Shown here piece after piece: positions 9,716 to 21,484 of a stretch of DNA of 64,000 bases (the stretch's first letter is position 1; every line of letters begins with the position of its first letter). Under the pieces are notes generated by a model. The model made no database searches. It worked only from the letters and a program-made list of their open reading frames with translations, and was not told the origin of the DNA. The position numbers were made by a program, and so were the translations under genes. The stretch lies in the NCBI GenBank assembly GCA_949987565.1, contig OX465111.1:9443202-9507201 (forward strand), written 5' to 3'. The DNA comes from Luidia sarsii (Eukaryota; Echinodermata; Asteroidea; Paxillosida; Luidiidae).

Positions 9716-12279
9716 CCCCTAAAGGCTCAAATGGGAGAAAACAAGCTTCGATTTGAGGGTATATCATCCGAATTGGGCAGAGGCCGCACAGAGTGATTTT
9801 ACATTACCCACTGATTTTCAGCTTCCAATATTTCAAACAATAAAAAACGAAACATTCTGGAACATTTAGGACATTTTTTTGTGAGGTACCCGGTCCGGTA
9901 AGGTAAAACAAGAAAATGGCTTCAGTACAACGTCTCTGGCAGGAGCCTAAATCTGGTCGTGTATTTTTATATTAACCGCAAGCTCTGAGCATGGGACCGG
10001 CTTGAAAAGCCTTGGCGTTGCTCACAAAGCACTACACATTGGCAAGGACCAGAGTTTCAACCACAAGCTCTGAGCGTGGAGCGAGGATAAGGCTCCTAAA
10101 GCCCTGGCGGGTAACTGAAGTTTCCATTCCCGCTCCACAGATGGCAATTGCCCATGTGATCATGCCCCTACCCCCCCCCCCAAAAAAAACCACAACAACC
10201 TTGTACAGTATCTCGTTGGCGTACGGGTTTTTTTCTTACATTTTTAGGCCTTAGGTCGCAAATTGTTGTGCTATCTTCTCAGATCGTTTGCACGTTGGAC
10301 CTGTAAACCCTGTCTCCCCCAACTCTCCCTACACCCCTGATCGATTGCCGCTGAAAATCGCGAATCGGCAGTTATCTTCGCGAAAGAAATGACGTCCCGG
10401 GGTTTTCTCCTTCTACCCTACCCCGAGCTGGGGTAAGAATTCCCCAGGAAAAAGCTTATCCACGGTGATTTCTTTGGTTCTGTGAATAGACAGACCGAAA
10501 TTCCCGGGGATTTCGTCTTGTGTGAAAGCCCCTAAAGTGGGAGAAAACAAGCTTTGATTTGAGAGTACCGGTATATCAACCGAATTGGGCGGAGGCCGCA
10601 CAGAGTGATTTTGCATTACCCACTGTTTTTCGGCCTCCAATATTTCAAACAATAAAAAACGAAACATTCTGGAACATTTAGGACACTTTTTATGAGGTAC
10701 CCGGTACGGTAAGGTAAAACGAGAAAAAAAAAATTAATTTGGAAAATGGCTTCAGTACAACGTCTCTGGCAGGAGAATCTGGTCGTGTATTTTTTTATTA
10801 ACCGCAAGCTCTGAGCATGGGGCCGGCTTGAAAAGCCTTGGCGTTGCTCACAAAGCACTACACATTGGCAAGGACCAGAGTTTCAACCGCAAGCTCTGAG
10901 CGTGGAGCGAGTATAGGGCTCCTCAAGTCCTGGCGGTGCTCACAAAGACAGATTTAAAAGCAACTGCCGGTGCTCTGGACTGATCTTGGGTCGAAGGAAG
11001 GGGGGGGGGGGTTCGGTTAACTGAAGTTTCCATTCCCGCTCCACAAACGGCAATTGCCCATGTGATCATGCCCCTCCCCCCAACCCCCCCCCCCCAAAAA
11101 ACACAACAACAACCATGTACAGTATCTCGTTGGCGTACGGGGTTTTTTTCTTACATTTTTAGGCCTTAGGTCGCAAATTGTTGTGCTATCTTCTCAGATC
11201 GTTCGCGCATCGTTCGCTAAGAGAGGTTCGTACGTTGGACCTGTAAACCCTGTCTCCCCCAAATCTCCCCACACCCCTGATCGATTGCCTCTGAAAATCG
11301 CGAATCGGTAGTTATCTTCGCGAAAGAAATTACGTCCTGGGATTTTCTCCTTCTACCCTACCCCGAGCTTGGGTAAAGCTTATCCACGGTGATTTCTTCG
11401 GTTCTGGGAATAGACAGACCGAAATTCTCGGGGATTTCGTCTCGTGTGAAAGCCCCTAAAGTGGGAGAAAACAAGCTTCGATTTGAGGGTACTGGTATAT
11501 CAACCGAATTTGGTGGAGGCCGCACAGAGTGATTTTGCATATTAACCACAAGCTCTGAGCATGCATGGGGCCGGCTTGAAAAGCCTTGGCGTTGCTCACA
11601 AAGCACTACACATTGGCAAGGACCAGAGTTTCAACCGCAATCTCTGAGCGTGGAGCGAGGATAGGGCTCATAAATAAAGCCTTCGCGGTGCTCACAAAGA
11701 CAGATTTAAAGCAACTGCCGATGCTCTGGATTGATCTTGGGTTGAAGGAGGGAGTGGGGTTCAGTTAACTGGAGTTTCAGTTCCCGCTCCACAAACGGTA
11801 ATTGCCCATGTGATCATGCCCCCTTAAGAAAAAAGACAACCATTTATCTCGTTGGCGTACGTTTTTTTTCCCCGTGCATTTAGGCTTTAGGTCGCAAATT
11901 GTTGTGCTTTCTTCGCAGATCGTTCGCGCATCATTCGGGAAGAGACGTTCGTACGTTGGACTTGTAAACCCTGTCTCCCCCAACTCTCTCCCCACCCCCG
12001 ATCAATTGCCCCCTGGACCAGTACGGAGTGGTTTCTCCCTCGGTTTATGGCCGCTGGTCTTCGCGAGTCTTCGCGAGTCTTCGCGGAGAAGACGACTCCC
12101 CGGACCGGTAATTATTTTCTCCTCGGACCTATGGCCGCTTCAGTCGCGAATCGTTGGTTCTCTTCGCGAAGGAAATGACTCCCCGGACTGGTAAATGTAA
12201 GAAATTGCGGACGTCTTCGCGAAGAATCATTCGCACTAAATTGGTCGCGAATAGTGATAATCATTTTTGATCAGTACTG
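9716..12279 (-). repeat. Right arm: inverted ~910-bp units and right terminus
   Basis: It is the reverse complement of the left arm, with unit boundaries (gaaat.acgtc) near 10394 and 11328. The segment 11340-11995 mirrors 2764-3480 almost base for base. The right arm has fewer units than the left. It joins the terminal segment at about 12010 differently from the left arm, which implies unit gain or loss after the palindrome formed. Confidence 0.8.
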
Positions 12280-13856
12280 TAAATACATCAAGCTGTAAAT
12301 TATTTTTCAAGCCAGATCTTACTGATACTGGCAAGATTCAAACAAATACATAATTCAACAAGGGCATATAGAAAAGACAAAATTACATGTATATGAAAAC
12401 ACATGTATAGTTATGTACAGAATAACAGTTCCGTGGTCTCAACATATGATTGTTTACAGGAATTACAGACATGTGTCATACCGGCAAGTTGTAAGATGGT
12501 GCTATGGGTATCTTGGAAAGTACAACCGTGTGCCCCTCCCCTCATGCATCATGCATAAAACGAGAGACACCTTTCCAGATCCAGATGGCAATTACCGTAT
12601 GTAGGTTGCAGATACCCAGATTTAGACAAACGGTGAATTTATTTTTAGATTAATCTAAACCCTACCCTCAAATTACACAACTGTGATGGATTTACAAAGT
12701 GTTAGGGTTTTTACCCTTGGTCTGTGTCTCTGGACACACAGTATTGGAACTCTTTGTCTGGCAAAAGTTTTTCAGGCAAGCCATGTTTTAATGGATCAGC
12801 TGATATCCTTATGTGTATATATGTACATGTACATTTACAAAGTCTTGTATGGATTGTGATTTCATTTATGTTTTTATTGGTCAAAGTTACATGCCTTTTT
12901 TATGAGCTGTTCCTTCAGTAAAATTCCAATTCCTATCTCCTGTTATACTGAGAATTTGTTTTGTAGTCCTTCACCTTCAGTTGCTTTTGGCCTTATTAAG
13001 GGCAAATCTCTATTAAACCCCATACAAATGTTGTTGTTGGCATCTTTGGTCACAGGTGATCATCAATCTGTGCCCGATAGGGATCCGCCTCATATTGCGT
13101 ATGTGAAACGTGTTCAGGCGCTTTTCTTGGTGCGAATACAATGTCCAGAACTCATGAGGGTGCTCAGGTCACATGCCCTGTACACTGCCATCTTGGTGTT
13201 TTTGGTCAGCTGTCTGTTTTCATAGACACATTTGGTGAGCCCGGCGAGGGACTAGGGATGATCTGCGACTCAAAAATTGTTTTGTTTATTGTACATTCAT
13301 GTAGTTTGTGATGTTTATTTTCCCTGTTTTTCATTGCCATTCGTTTGAAAAAGTAGTTGTGAGTAGAGATTTCATTAAAGATTGTCAATTACCAAATCAC
13401 TGCTAAAGCTTGTTGTATACAAACCTACAATAACAATTAAATCTACGTTTTATTATTTATTTTGTATTTCAATGTGTATTGGAGAAATAAAGAACTTACT
13501 CAATTTCGTTAATTGGTTTGATCTTCAGCATATATAATTGTTTTAGCCTTGATAACATTTAAAACTTCTAATTTACCCTTGACGATCTTTAAAGTCTCAG
13601 AAATGCATATCGCCATGATCACACACAAAAAAGAATGATTCAACAGCAACATTGTTTATTTTCTGTGTTTGCTGCTGGAGGAAGTTTCTCCCTCTATCTT
13701 GGGCTGGCCTTTTTTTTAATACTTTTTGTTAGTGTGCTTGCCCTCCATCTGTGCCACTGCTCTCTCTTGGACAACCACACCTTCAGTGCCCTCTGGTCTT
13801 CCAACAGGCTCTACTGCTTTACCACAGCATTAAATAAATACTTTCACAGCCTCGAC
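12280..13856. other. No recognised gene
   Basis: AT-rich sequence with several short frames (12413-13225) lacking motifs or splice support. I see no repeat shared with the rest of the window. Confidence 0.35.
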
Positions 13857-13890
13857 TTTATTCTTATTCTTATTCTTATTCTTATTTATT
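13857..13890. repeat. (TTATTC)n microsatellite forming the LINE tail
   Basis: About five hexamer repeats directly beyond the 3' end of the minus-strand LINE. Microsatellite tails are typical of non-LTR elements, so I read it as the 3' terminus of that insertion. Confidence 0.65.
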
Positions 13891-15160
13891 AATCTCATCC
13901 AACAGCAAACAAAATGCCAGTTACAGGGAGATATATAAAAATAAATAAAACACTAATTTGATGAATTAATTTACAATGAAATAGTTAAATAAATAATGGA
14001 TATATCATTCATAGAACATTGAAACAAACAGACACACAAACAAACAGAAAACAAGCAAACAAGTACAACTATGCAAGAAGCAGAGATTCAAACCACAATC
14101 AATCACAACAATTCAGCACATAGTCAAAGACTGAAACACAAACAGCACATTAAGTATTAAAAGTTGAAAGAGCTGCATATATGGACCTGCCGGCGAAAAG
14201 AATGCACGGAAGGAGCACCGAACACATCACACATCCCATGCAGCCTGTTGTAAGTGGACGAAATCCTGGAGATGAAGCCACGCTTTGTCACCTCAACTCG
14301 GCTGCGCGGGATGTGGAAGATGTGCTCCTGTGCATGCCTTGTCCGCCACACAGGTACATGCAGACAAAAAGGGTTGGAGTCGGTTACAGTATAAATACTA
14401 TGGAAAAACCTGTACAAGAATAAACAGTCATTTACACTTCTTCTATGCTCCAGTGTGGGAAGCCTATACAAATCACATAACATAAAATAGTCTAGGTCAT
14501 AGTTGTCGTTTGCATTGTTATTAAGGACTTTATACATGAAACCAAGAAAGCGTTTTTGTACTCTCTCTAACCTGCCTGCTTGATAAGGTGAAATAGAATT
14601 GAAAACTACAGTGCAATATTCAAGATTGGGTCTAATCAGAGAAAAATACATGGTACGTAGAACATCTTCATTTTTGAGTGATCGAAAGTTATGCCAGACC
14701 AAGCTACACATACGGTTTGCTTTCTTAATAATCGAATTAACATGTAGCACAAAAGTGAGTTTACAATCAATAAATATACCAAGGTCTTTTTGCACATAAA
14801 CTCGTTTGAGGATGGCATTATCAACAGTGTAATCAAAGGCAATGGGCTTCTTTTTAAGTGAAATGGATAAGACACTGCATTTGTTAATATTAAGGGAGAG
14901 CCTCCAAGATGAAGTCCAAGATATGAGTCTGTCTATCCAGGTCCATCTGTAACATGGAAGCATCGGCAAGAGACCTAACATTGTTGAATATCTTGAGATC
15001 ATCGGCAAACATGAGACATTTATTACTTAGGCATTTTGGGATATCGTTGACAAATAAAGAAAAAAGCAAAGGACCCAATACTGAACCCTGGGGGACTCCC
15101 GAAGGAACTGGATTTCAATCCGAACAGTGACCATCAAGAACAACTCTCTGCAATCTAAAG
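13858..15160 (-). mobile_element. 5'-truncated jockey-like LINE
   Basis: A minus-strand non-LTR retrotransposon fragment containing the C-terminal half of a reverse transcriptase, a 3' untranslated region and a hexamer microsatellite tail. It is truncated at its 5' end about 20 bp before an adjoining Penelope 3' tail at 15176. No endonuclease or ORF1 remains. Confidence 0.75.
14157..15155 (-). pseudogene. Reverse transcriptase fragment of a jockey-like LINE
   Basis: The upstream part contains GVPQGSVLGPLLF and FADDLKIF, the latter being the RT catalytic box with the Asp pair. It is followed by LN.NKC, the KDLGI..D..L.F..H thumb region and the R..LEYC..V.....Q...LE.VQ.RFL stretch characteristic of jockey/CR1-clade proteins. 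It ends at a stop near 14157. Damage: an in-frame stop just upstream of the GVPQGS motif and a frame change at about 14935, between the FADD-containing segment and the rest. The enzyme would copy the element RNA at a nicked chromosomal target, but this copy lacks the endonuclease and fingers regions and is dead. Confidence 0.75.
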
Positions 15161-15175
15161 GTTAAATACTTATTA

Positions 15176-15787
15176 AGTAAATCTTAAAATTTAGTGGGCC
15201 TGACGTTTCGATCCTAGCAGGACCTTTCTCAAAGGCAGAGTGACAAGGACAAAACAGATACATGTACACGGAGGAAGGGGGGGAGTGAATAGGACACGGA
15301 TGAGAAACAAAGGACAAAGAGTGAAGCTGGTAGGGAGAGATCAAAGGGAAGGGCAAGCGGTGGGGTAGGGATTAGTGAGAGGAGGGGGAAAGATCAAAGA
15401 GAAGGGCAAGGAGTAGGGTAGGGATTAGTGACAAGAGGGGGAAAGATCAAAGCGAGAAGTGTGAAGGACTGAACACAAAAGAAGGATTATCAGAAAGCTG
15501 CATGGTGTTAGTCATTACCCTCCTGGATGTTGAGACCATGTGGTTGAATAGTCCGAAGACGCTTCATCCACATTTTCTCACGGCTAAGACGGACAGCATT
15601 ACTACGGTGACCAAGTGATTCTATGCCCGGTTTTTTTAGGGTGTTTTTGGTCTCGCCAACATACTGAATATTACAAACTCTACAAGAGATGAGGTATATG
15701 ATGTTTGAGGTAGTGCACGTGATAGAGCCATAGGTCGTGTGGGTAGTTCCAGAAGAATGACCATTGAAAGAGTCTATTTCCTTGACA
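15176..15787 (-). mobile_element. Penelope-like element 3' end (minus strand)
   Basis: The reverse complement of the 3' part of the Penelope element at 24464-28152: the tail aaatttagtgggcctgacg, the C/T-rich untranslated region, and the C-terminal coding part up to a ctcgcaagacacatgtcaagg block. It ends at 15787, where an opposite-orientation copy begins. Confidence 0.75.
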
Positions 15788-16376
15788 TGTGTCTTGCGAG
15801 ACCAAAAACACCCTAAAAAAACGGATCTATGGCCATAGGTCTACTATCAAAACCGGTAAAATGGACACCCCTGTTGGGTATCACTTCAATCTCCCTGATC
15901 ATTCGATATCAGATATGAGTGTACTGGGCATAGAATCACTTGGTCACCGTAGTAATGCTGTCCGTCTTAGCCGTGAGAAAATGTGGATGAAGCGTCTTCG
16001 GACTATTCAACCACATGGTCTCAACATCCAGGAGGGTAATGACTAACACCATGCACCTTTCTGATAATCCTTCTTTTGTGTTCAGTCCTTCACACTTCTC
16101 TCTTTGATCTTTCCCCCTTTTGTCACTAATCCCTACCCTACTCCTTGCCCTTCTCTTTGATCTTTCCCCCTCCTCTCACTAATCCCTACCCCACCGCTTG
16201 CCCTTCCCTTTGATCTCCCCTTACCAGCTTCACTCTTTGTCATTGTTTCTCATCCGTGTCCTATTCACTTCCCCCCCTTCCTCCGTGTACATGTATCTGT
16301 TTTGTCCTTGTCACTCTGTCTTTGAGAAAGGTCCTGCTAGGATCGAAACGTCAGGCCCACTAAATTTTAAGATTTA
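15788..16376 (+). mobile_element. Penelope-like element 3' end (plus strand), head-to-head partner
   Basis: It begins abruptly inside the GIY-YIG coding region (accaaaaacaccctaaaaaaacgg) and runs through the C-terminus (15789-16046, ending IQEGND) and the 3' tail to 16376. With the preceding minus-strand copy it makes a ~1.2-kb imperfect palindrome with unequal arms: the minus-strand arm reaches further into the coding region. Confidence 0.75.
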
Positions 16377-16609
16377 TAGTTTAGCCTTTATTAAGTCTTA
16401 CAATAGTTTTCTCGATATTAGAATTTCCATTTCAGGTACCCTTTAAGGACAGACTGTGGAACCTCTCTTTAGGGCCCAGAATACATTGTATGTGATGTCT
16501 TCATGACATCATCAAAGTAAGCAATTTCTAATCACACCTACTGTATGTGTAAGCCACTGCCTGATCTTCTGGAAACTTGAAGGGCTATTCAGCGCGCATT
16601 TTTTGACGT

Positions 16610-17345
16610 ATTAAAAACAAAAGCGGAAAAGCTCTGCTCTGTTTCACAACAGAGATATATTTCTCGTTTCTTCTTCTTCTCCGCAAAAGCCATAGACTGT
16701 ACAGGGGTTTTGTATGGGCGACTTTGGCCAATGAACACACTTGGATTTTTATCATATTTGGTAAATGCATAGAGCCTACAGGTCTGTTGAAATTATGCAT
16801 ATATGTCTTGAAAACTTCATGACGTCATCGCGTGTCATGTGACAGCGCTTTAAAGGTGCAAATTTCAAGCTCCATTAAAAGCAAAAGTACAGGCTCGTTT
16901 GATTTCATCTTTGCACTTTATCTAAGTTGGGATGAAAGCAAAAGTACAAGTTCATTTGATTTCAACTTTGCAAAAAAAATCTAAGTTGGGAAAGGGTGTA
17001 TCGAAAAATTGCCATCATTTCATCATGACATCATCTCATGAATGTTTATGAGGCCATGAACTTTTCAGATTTTCACATTCAAATGAGCATATTTGGCCAA
17101 CGGAGCGAGATTTTTTTCATTTTTTAGAAACACCTTCCAGAGCCAAATTGTCATTACACAATCATGACGTCATCAAAACGCGTGATTTTAAAACACATAT
17201 ATGCCATATATGAAATTTGGTAGGTAGTTACTAGTAAACTATCGTGCTAGACATTCAAAATCTAAAGGTTTGAACTAAGTTTGGACTATTGTTTAGAATT
17301 TTTATGAATTTTTGAATATCATACGCAAGTCCCATAGGCTTTGTG
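16610..17345 (+). repeat. Dispersed repeat, copy 2
   Basis: Colinear with 1560-2280. It contains a local ~45-bp duplication (gcaaaagtacaggctcgtttgatttca... then gcaaaagtacaagttcatttgatttca) around 16880-16980 that copy 1 lacks. Confidence 0.7.
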
Positions 17346-17389
17346 TACAAAATATGTCAGCTTCCCTAAGAAAAGTATTTTTAGTGACT

Positions 17390-18290
17390 GAAAAAAAATG
17401 CTCGGCCATAAAACTTGTGTATCCCACAGTGGGATGATCACCCTCCGAATGAAAAAGTCCAATTATTTTGAGCCTGGCCCAGGCAAAAACAAGACAAGCG
17501 AGCATACAGTGGGGAGAAATCTCACCCTCTGAATAAAAAAAATCCATTTGAGCTCAAGTTACCCCACCTTGAAGAAAAAAAACAGAGAGTTTGCAGGAGG
17601 ACGATGATTGACAGCTCCATTGTTTAAATGTGATACAAATTACAATGTAAGGTCTGCTTCCCTAAAAAAATACATCTATTGACTGAAAATAATGCTTGTC
17701 TGTAAAACTTAAATATCGCACAGTGGGAAGGATGATCGCCCTCCGAATTAAAAAAAACATCCATTAGAGTTCAAGTTACCTCGCCGTGGAAAAAAAACTG
17801 GGAAAACTTGAAAATCCCACAGTGGGAAGGGTGATCGTCTCCGAATAAAAACATCCATTTAAGCCCAAGTTACCTTGCCGTGGGAAAAAACAAACACGGA
17901 AAACTTGAAAATTCCACAGTGGGAAGGATGATCGCCCTCTGATTAAAAACATCCGTTTTAATTTTGAGGCCAAATTACCTCCCAGTGGGAAAACAAATCG
18001 GGAGAGATTGCAGTGGGGATGATGATCGAAAGCTCCATTGTTAAAAATGGGATACAATGTAACATTTCAGTCAAATTCAGTGGACTGAAAAAAATTCTTC
18101 GCAGATAGGCCTCCATTTGTTTTGTTTGGAAAAAATTGGGAAGAATGACAATGGGGCAATCCCCCTCCGAATAAAAAAAAATATTTGAGCCCAAGTTACC
18201 TCTTGGGGGAAAAACCCTGGAGAGTTTTGAATGAGTGATCTACAGTCACCCGATCCTCCAAATTTCAAATTTCGATAAAAAAAAAGGGTG
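17390..18290. repeat. Irregular ~95-115-bp tandem array derived from the DNA element
   Basis: A recurring block cacagtgggaaggatgatcgccctccgaat..aaaaacatcc is found around 17440, 17520, 17740, 17840, 17930 and 18160, alternating with caagttacctcgccgtggg-like blocks. The same block occurs once, inverted, inside the DNA element at 7340-7475. Frames crossing the array on the minus strand are repeat artefacts. Confidence 0.7.
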
Positions 18291-19837
18291 ACTTGTCGGG
18301 TCCAAGTTACTCGGACTATCTCAGATAGTTTGAGCTAAAAAAAAACAGGGTTGTTAATGTACATGTACATTATGTTCAACATGCAAACTGTGGTAATCTT
18401 TTGATCTTAAGCAATGTTGTACAGGCCTTTAAGGCGGCCTGTCAAAATTGTTGCCTCGGTTTGGCCGTTTTGTCAAGGTTGCGTATAAACCGCAGTCTGG
18501 GCGCCCCAAATCATCCATGCGGAGCTACTCTTTTGTCATTGTAATAACCTCATGAATGATGCAGTACTTCACTAGCACTGGAACGGCCGGACCGCGGTCA
18601 CCACGGTCACCGCGTTTGGCCATCAAAAATTTGTTTTGAGCAGCGCCGTCAAGTATACAGTACATATATTGCTTTCGCGTGTGTTACTTTTTTAGTATTC
18701 CGCTGTCGTGATTTTTTCAAAATCGAAGTGCCAAGACAGCAAGATTATTATTTGTGAGTAACGAGTAATTCTTTAAATAAACACCAAAGTTTTTAAAAGA
18801 AAATATATACGACCAATGCCAGACACATACATGTAGTCAGTTCCCTAATACAGGGTGTATTGGTACTGGGAACTTGACAAAGGTTCGGCATAAAGTTCCC
18901 GGATGTCAAAGTCGGCAGGATTCACCTTGGAACACACCATTTTAATAGAGCTGTACGCAAGACTTCCAATCACAAAATCAAGGATAAAATCAAAGAATGA
19001 ATGTCACCTTTCAATATCCAAACCCAAACAAACCGAAAATACAAAAGGGATGTCGTCAAAAATGTCACTAAAAGGTTCCTTTTGTTGCCATTTCCTGATT
19101 TTTCGGCAAACTTTTTTGTTCTACCCCTCATAATGTAGCCCATCAACTCTCCTTTCCTACCCTGTATTTTCACAATGGTCCGACCTTTGCAACACGCTCT
19201 CCCACTTTGGCATATGCGAGCCTTAAGGAGCACGACTCGGTAAATATCGAGCCGTTCGCCTGCGGGATCTGGAGAGTGGAGACTCAGAATTTGTGACCTT
19301 TTCGCTCTTTCTTAATCTGTAAATTTGATAATGATATTGATTGTATTGGATTGAAACTTTTAAAGACGAGAGATAAGATATTCAACAAAAATAGGTAAAG
19401 ATAGGTAAAAATAGTATGTTGTTGATCAAGTTTGGTAAAAATTGTAACCGGACACATGAAAGCAAGTTTCATTTTATAGTGCAATCCCTACTATTACTAA
19501 ATTATTGACTTCAAACAAAATTGTGTCTGCATTGCAACAACCATTTCAGAGTGCAGCTGACATGACAAGAGCCACGGTCGGATGAGTGGTCAAATGTATT
19601 TCCAAAACTTCTGGCGATTCGACCGCGGCGACCGCCGTCAGCAAATGCCTTTGTCGAATCTGCTGCAGCCACAGCGTTCACCACGTACTGCACGCAATTA
19701 TAATGACAATAGGGTCTTTTGTTAGTCCATTCGATTGATATGTAAAGTAGGCAGGAGAGCCAGGAAATCCTCTCCTAGTCGAGGTGCAGTCAGAACGCGG
19801 CCACAACAGCGAAAACACAGAATGACAATTTTTACAG
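18291..19837. other. Region upstream of the three-exon gene; no gene recognised
   Basis: It is mostly AT-rich, with GC/CpG-richer patches near 18590-18650 and 19560-19700. These could be promoter-proximal sequence for the gene whose first visible exon starts at 19838, but no first exon or start codon could be identified. Confidence 0.3.
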
Positions 19838-20031
19838 GTGGCCTAAGTGGACCCTATACTCTGTTGCAAACAAAGTGTTTTTGTGCTTTCGTCCAAGGGC
19901 AAAGATTTTGAACATTGAGGCCACTGAAGATGCAAAGCAAAAGCACATAGAAGAACGGAGAAGTAAAAAAAGAGATGTAACTTCATTTGCTCCAACCAAC
20001 ATGGCAGTCAACTATGTCCAGCATGCTAGAT
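19838..20031 (+). CDS. Exon A of an unrecognised three-exon (or longer) gene
   Basis: An acceptor (tgacaatttttacag) precedes 19838 and a strong donor (gtgagt) follows 20031. Read as G + 64 codons + T, the exon is open and encodes a basic, charged peptide with EERRSKKRDVTSFAP in the middle and NMAVNYVQHAR at its end. The T left over joins the AT of the next exon to give Tyr. A weaker alternative acceptor lies just before the ggcaaag at about 19902. No in-frame ATG lies between the upstream stop near 19778 and the exon, so the start must be in an earlier exon. I do not recognise the protein. Confidence 0.55.
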
Positions 20032-20230
20032 GTGAGTAAGGATGGATGGTAACATGACAGCTGTTAAAGGGGCAAACCGCCATGTGCATTCATGACACAA
20101 CCCTATATCATTACTTTTTCTAAGTCAAACTTAGACATGGGGAAGGTGTATCCCAATATTAACACAATGTGGCATTGGTGTCATCTCATTAATATTTATG
20201 AGGACATGAACTTTTAATATTTGGCCAAAA
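20000..20230 (+). repeat. Dispersed repeat, degraded copy 3
   Basis: The blocks atgacagctgttaaaggggcaaa, ctaagtcaaacttagacatggggaaggtgtatcc and catctcattaatatttatgaggacatgaactttt match copies 1 and 2. It overlaps the exon A/intron border region and shows that the intron has absorbed this family. Confidence 0.5.
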
Positions 20231-20354
20231 ATAATATATACCTTCATCCAACAAATCATCAATAATTATACAATATGTTACAATATTTCACACACAAAAA
20301 CAATCACTGCTTAACCCATACTTAAATGACAAAATGACTGCTCTTTTTAAACAG

Positions 20355-20456
20355 ATATGCATGAAGAGTTAAACCCCCCAAAACAGAGAATGATCAAGAT
20401 TGATGAGCCTAAGCCCAAGCCAGTTGTTGTAGGAGATGCAGATGGTCCAGTGCAAA
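20355..20456 (+). CDS. Exon B of the unrecognised gene
   Basis: The exon has an acceptor tttttaaacag and a donor gtaaga. It is 102 nt (2 + 33 codons + 1) and continues the frame of exon A exactly. It encodes MHEELNPPKQRMIKIDEPKP followed by a short acidic/hydrophobic stretch. The Pro/Lys-rich composition suggests an unstructured region. The single leftover A joins AA of the next exon, 8.7 kb away, to give Lys. Confidence 0.6.
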
Positions 20457-20676
20457 GTAAGACTTTTATCTACATACATATTCAAATTGATATTGTATCA
20501 TTTATTAGAAAGTTAGGAAGCACAAGGGCAGGCTGTCTTCTGTTTGTTTTATGAGAAATATTTATGAGAAATTATATTCTGACATTTTTTTAGATTGATT
20601 TAAATCTAAAATGAGCAGACATCGGTCTGCCAAAAAGGTTTCACCAGGTGCACACTAAATATTTACGACTGCGTAA

Positions 20677-21068
20677 AGGCTGCCGCACACGAGACCTATC
20701 TAATGAGCAAAAATTATCTCGTGGCTGTCAGCTCAGCACGTAGCCTACTGTGTGCACTGAACGTTTGGTGAGATTTCTGCCTGAAGAGGCCATGAGACCA
20801 ATATCTATCCTGCTTGATTTCTTTTGCCTTGCATGGATGAAAACTCACCATGTGCGGCAACTTGAGCTATGTGCTTAGTAGCATCTGGCCAATGAAAGCG
20901 CACACCCTGTTCACGTGGTTGCCCCAAACGAACATGACAGATATTGGTCTCACGGCCTCGAGTGGCAGAAATCTCACCAAAACTTCAGTGCACACAGTGA
21001 GCTACGTGCTGAGCTAACGGCCATGAGATTTTTTTTGCTCAGCAGATAGCTCTTGTGTGCGGCGACCT
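20677..21068. mobile_element. 392-bp foldback MITE, PIF/Harbinger-like
   Basis: Inverted arms of about 140 bp (AGGCTGCCGCACACGAG... against the reverse complement of ...CTTGTGTGCGGCGACCT) flank a short centre. Both sides carry the trinucleotide TAA (20674-20676 and 21069-21071), matching the 3-bp TWA target duplications of PIF/Harbinger elements. There is no coding capacity. Confidence 0.65.
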
Positions 21069-21071
21069 TAA

Positions 21072-21484
21072 TTATTCCCTTCCCTCAAATGATCTCTTTT
21101 GCGCCTCAAACATACCTTTTCCTGTTCCTCGAGATTGATTTTCATGGGTTCAGCAAAAAGCCTCAGAGTGCAATGCCTTGGACTCTTCATCGGAGCCTTC
21201 CGGCCGACATTGCAACTCGTGGGACTTTGTCAAACTCCCTCTCAAATTCAATATGAACATGACTGGCTTTTGCTGTTCAAAATTCTGCAGTTGGTGTGCA
21301 CAGAATACCTTGTTGATGATTACTCATGATGGACAAAGCCTTGTTGAGATTCAGGTAGGACCTCTTCTGCTCCGACAGGGGTCAGTTGAGAAGATGCCTG
21401 CAAAGACCTTGACGGCGATGCTCAGAGTGGATATACCTTGATTATATTTTTTGCGATGAGAGTGGTCTCCCTTTCATAAAGATT
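21072..21484. other. Intron sequence without recognised feature
   Basis: Three overlapping plus-strand frames (67-87 residues) are present, without known motifs or good splice sites. I do not call a gene. Confidence 0.3.

Larger units (their letters stand above)
2438..12279. mobile_element. 9.8-kb DNA-transposon-like element with very long inverted arms, TA-flanked
   Basis: The left end starts CAGTACTGATC and the right end is its exact reverse complement (GATCAGTACTG at 12269-12279); both are flanked by TA (2436-2437 and 12280-12281), the target duplication used by Tc1/mariner-type and some related DNA transposons. The arms run to about 6730 on the left and from about 9640 on the right and consist of ~910-bp tandem units in opposite orientation (about 4.5 units left, 3 right). 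Reading frames of 60-130 residues recur on both arms in mirror image, which shows they are repeat shadows. No transposase-like frame is present in the arms or in the 6730-9640 centre, so the copy is non-autonomous. A related copy lies at 21904-28918. Confidence 0.75.

Noticed and set aside
3215..11606. Mirror-image frames of 60-130 residues in the inverted element
   Set aside because: They repeat at unit spacing and in reverse on the other arm, contain G/C homopolymer tracts and carry no domain.
14181..14423. 80-residue plus-strand frame
   Set aside because: Antisense to the LINE reverse transcriptase.
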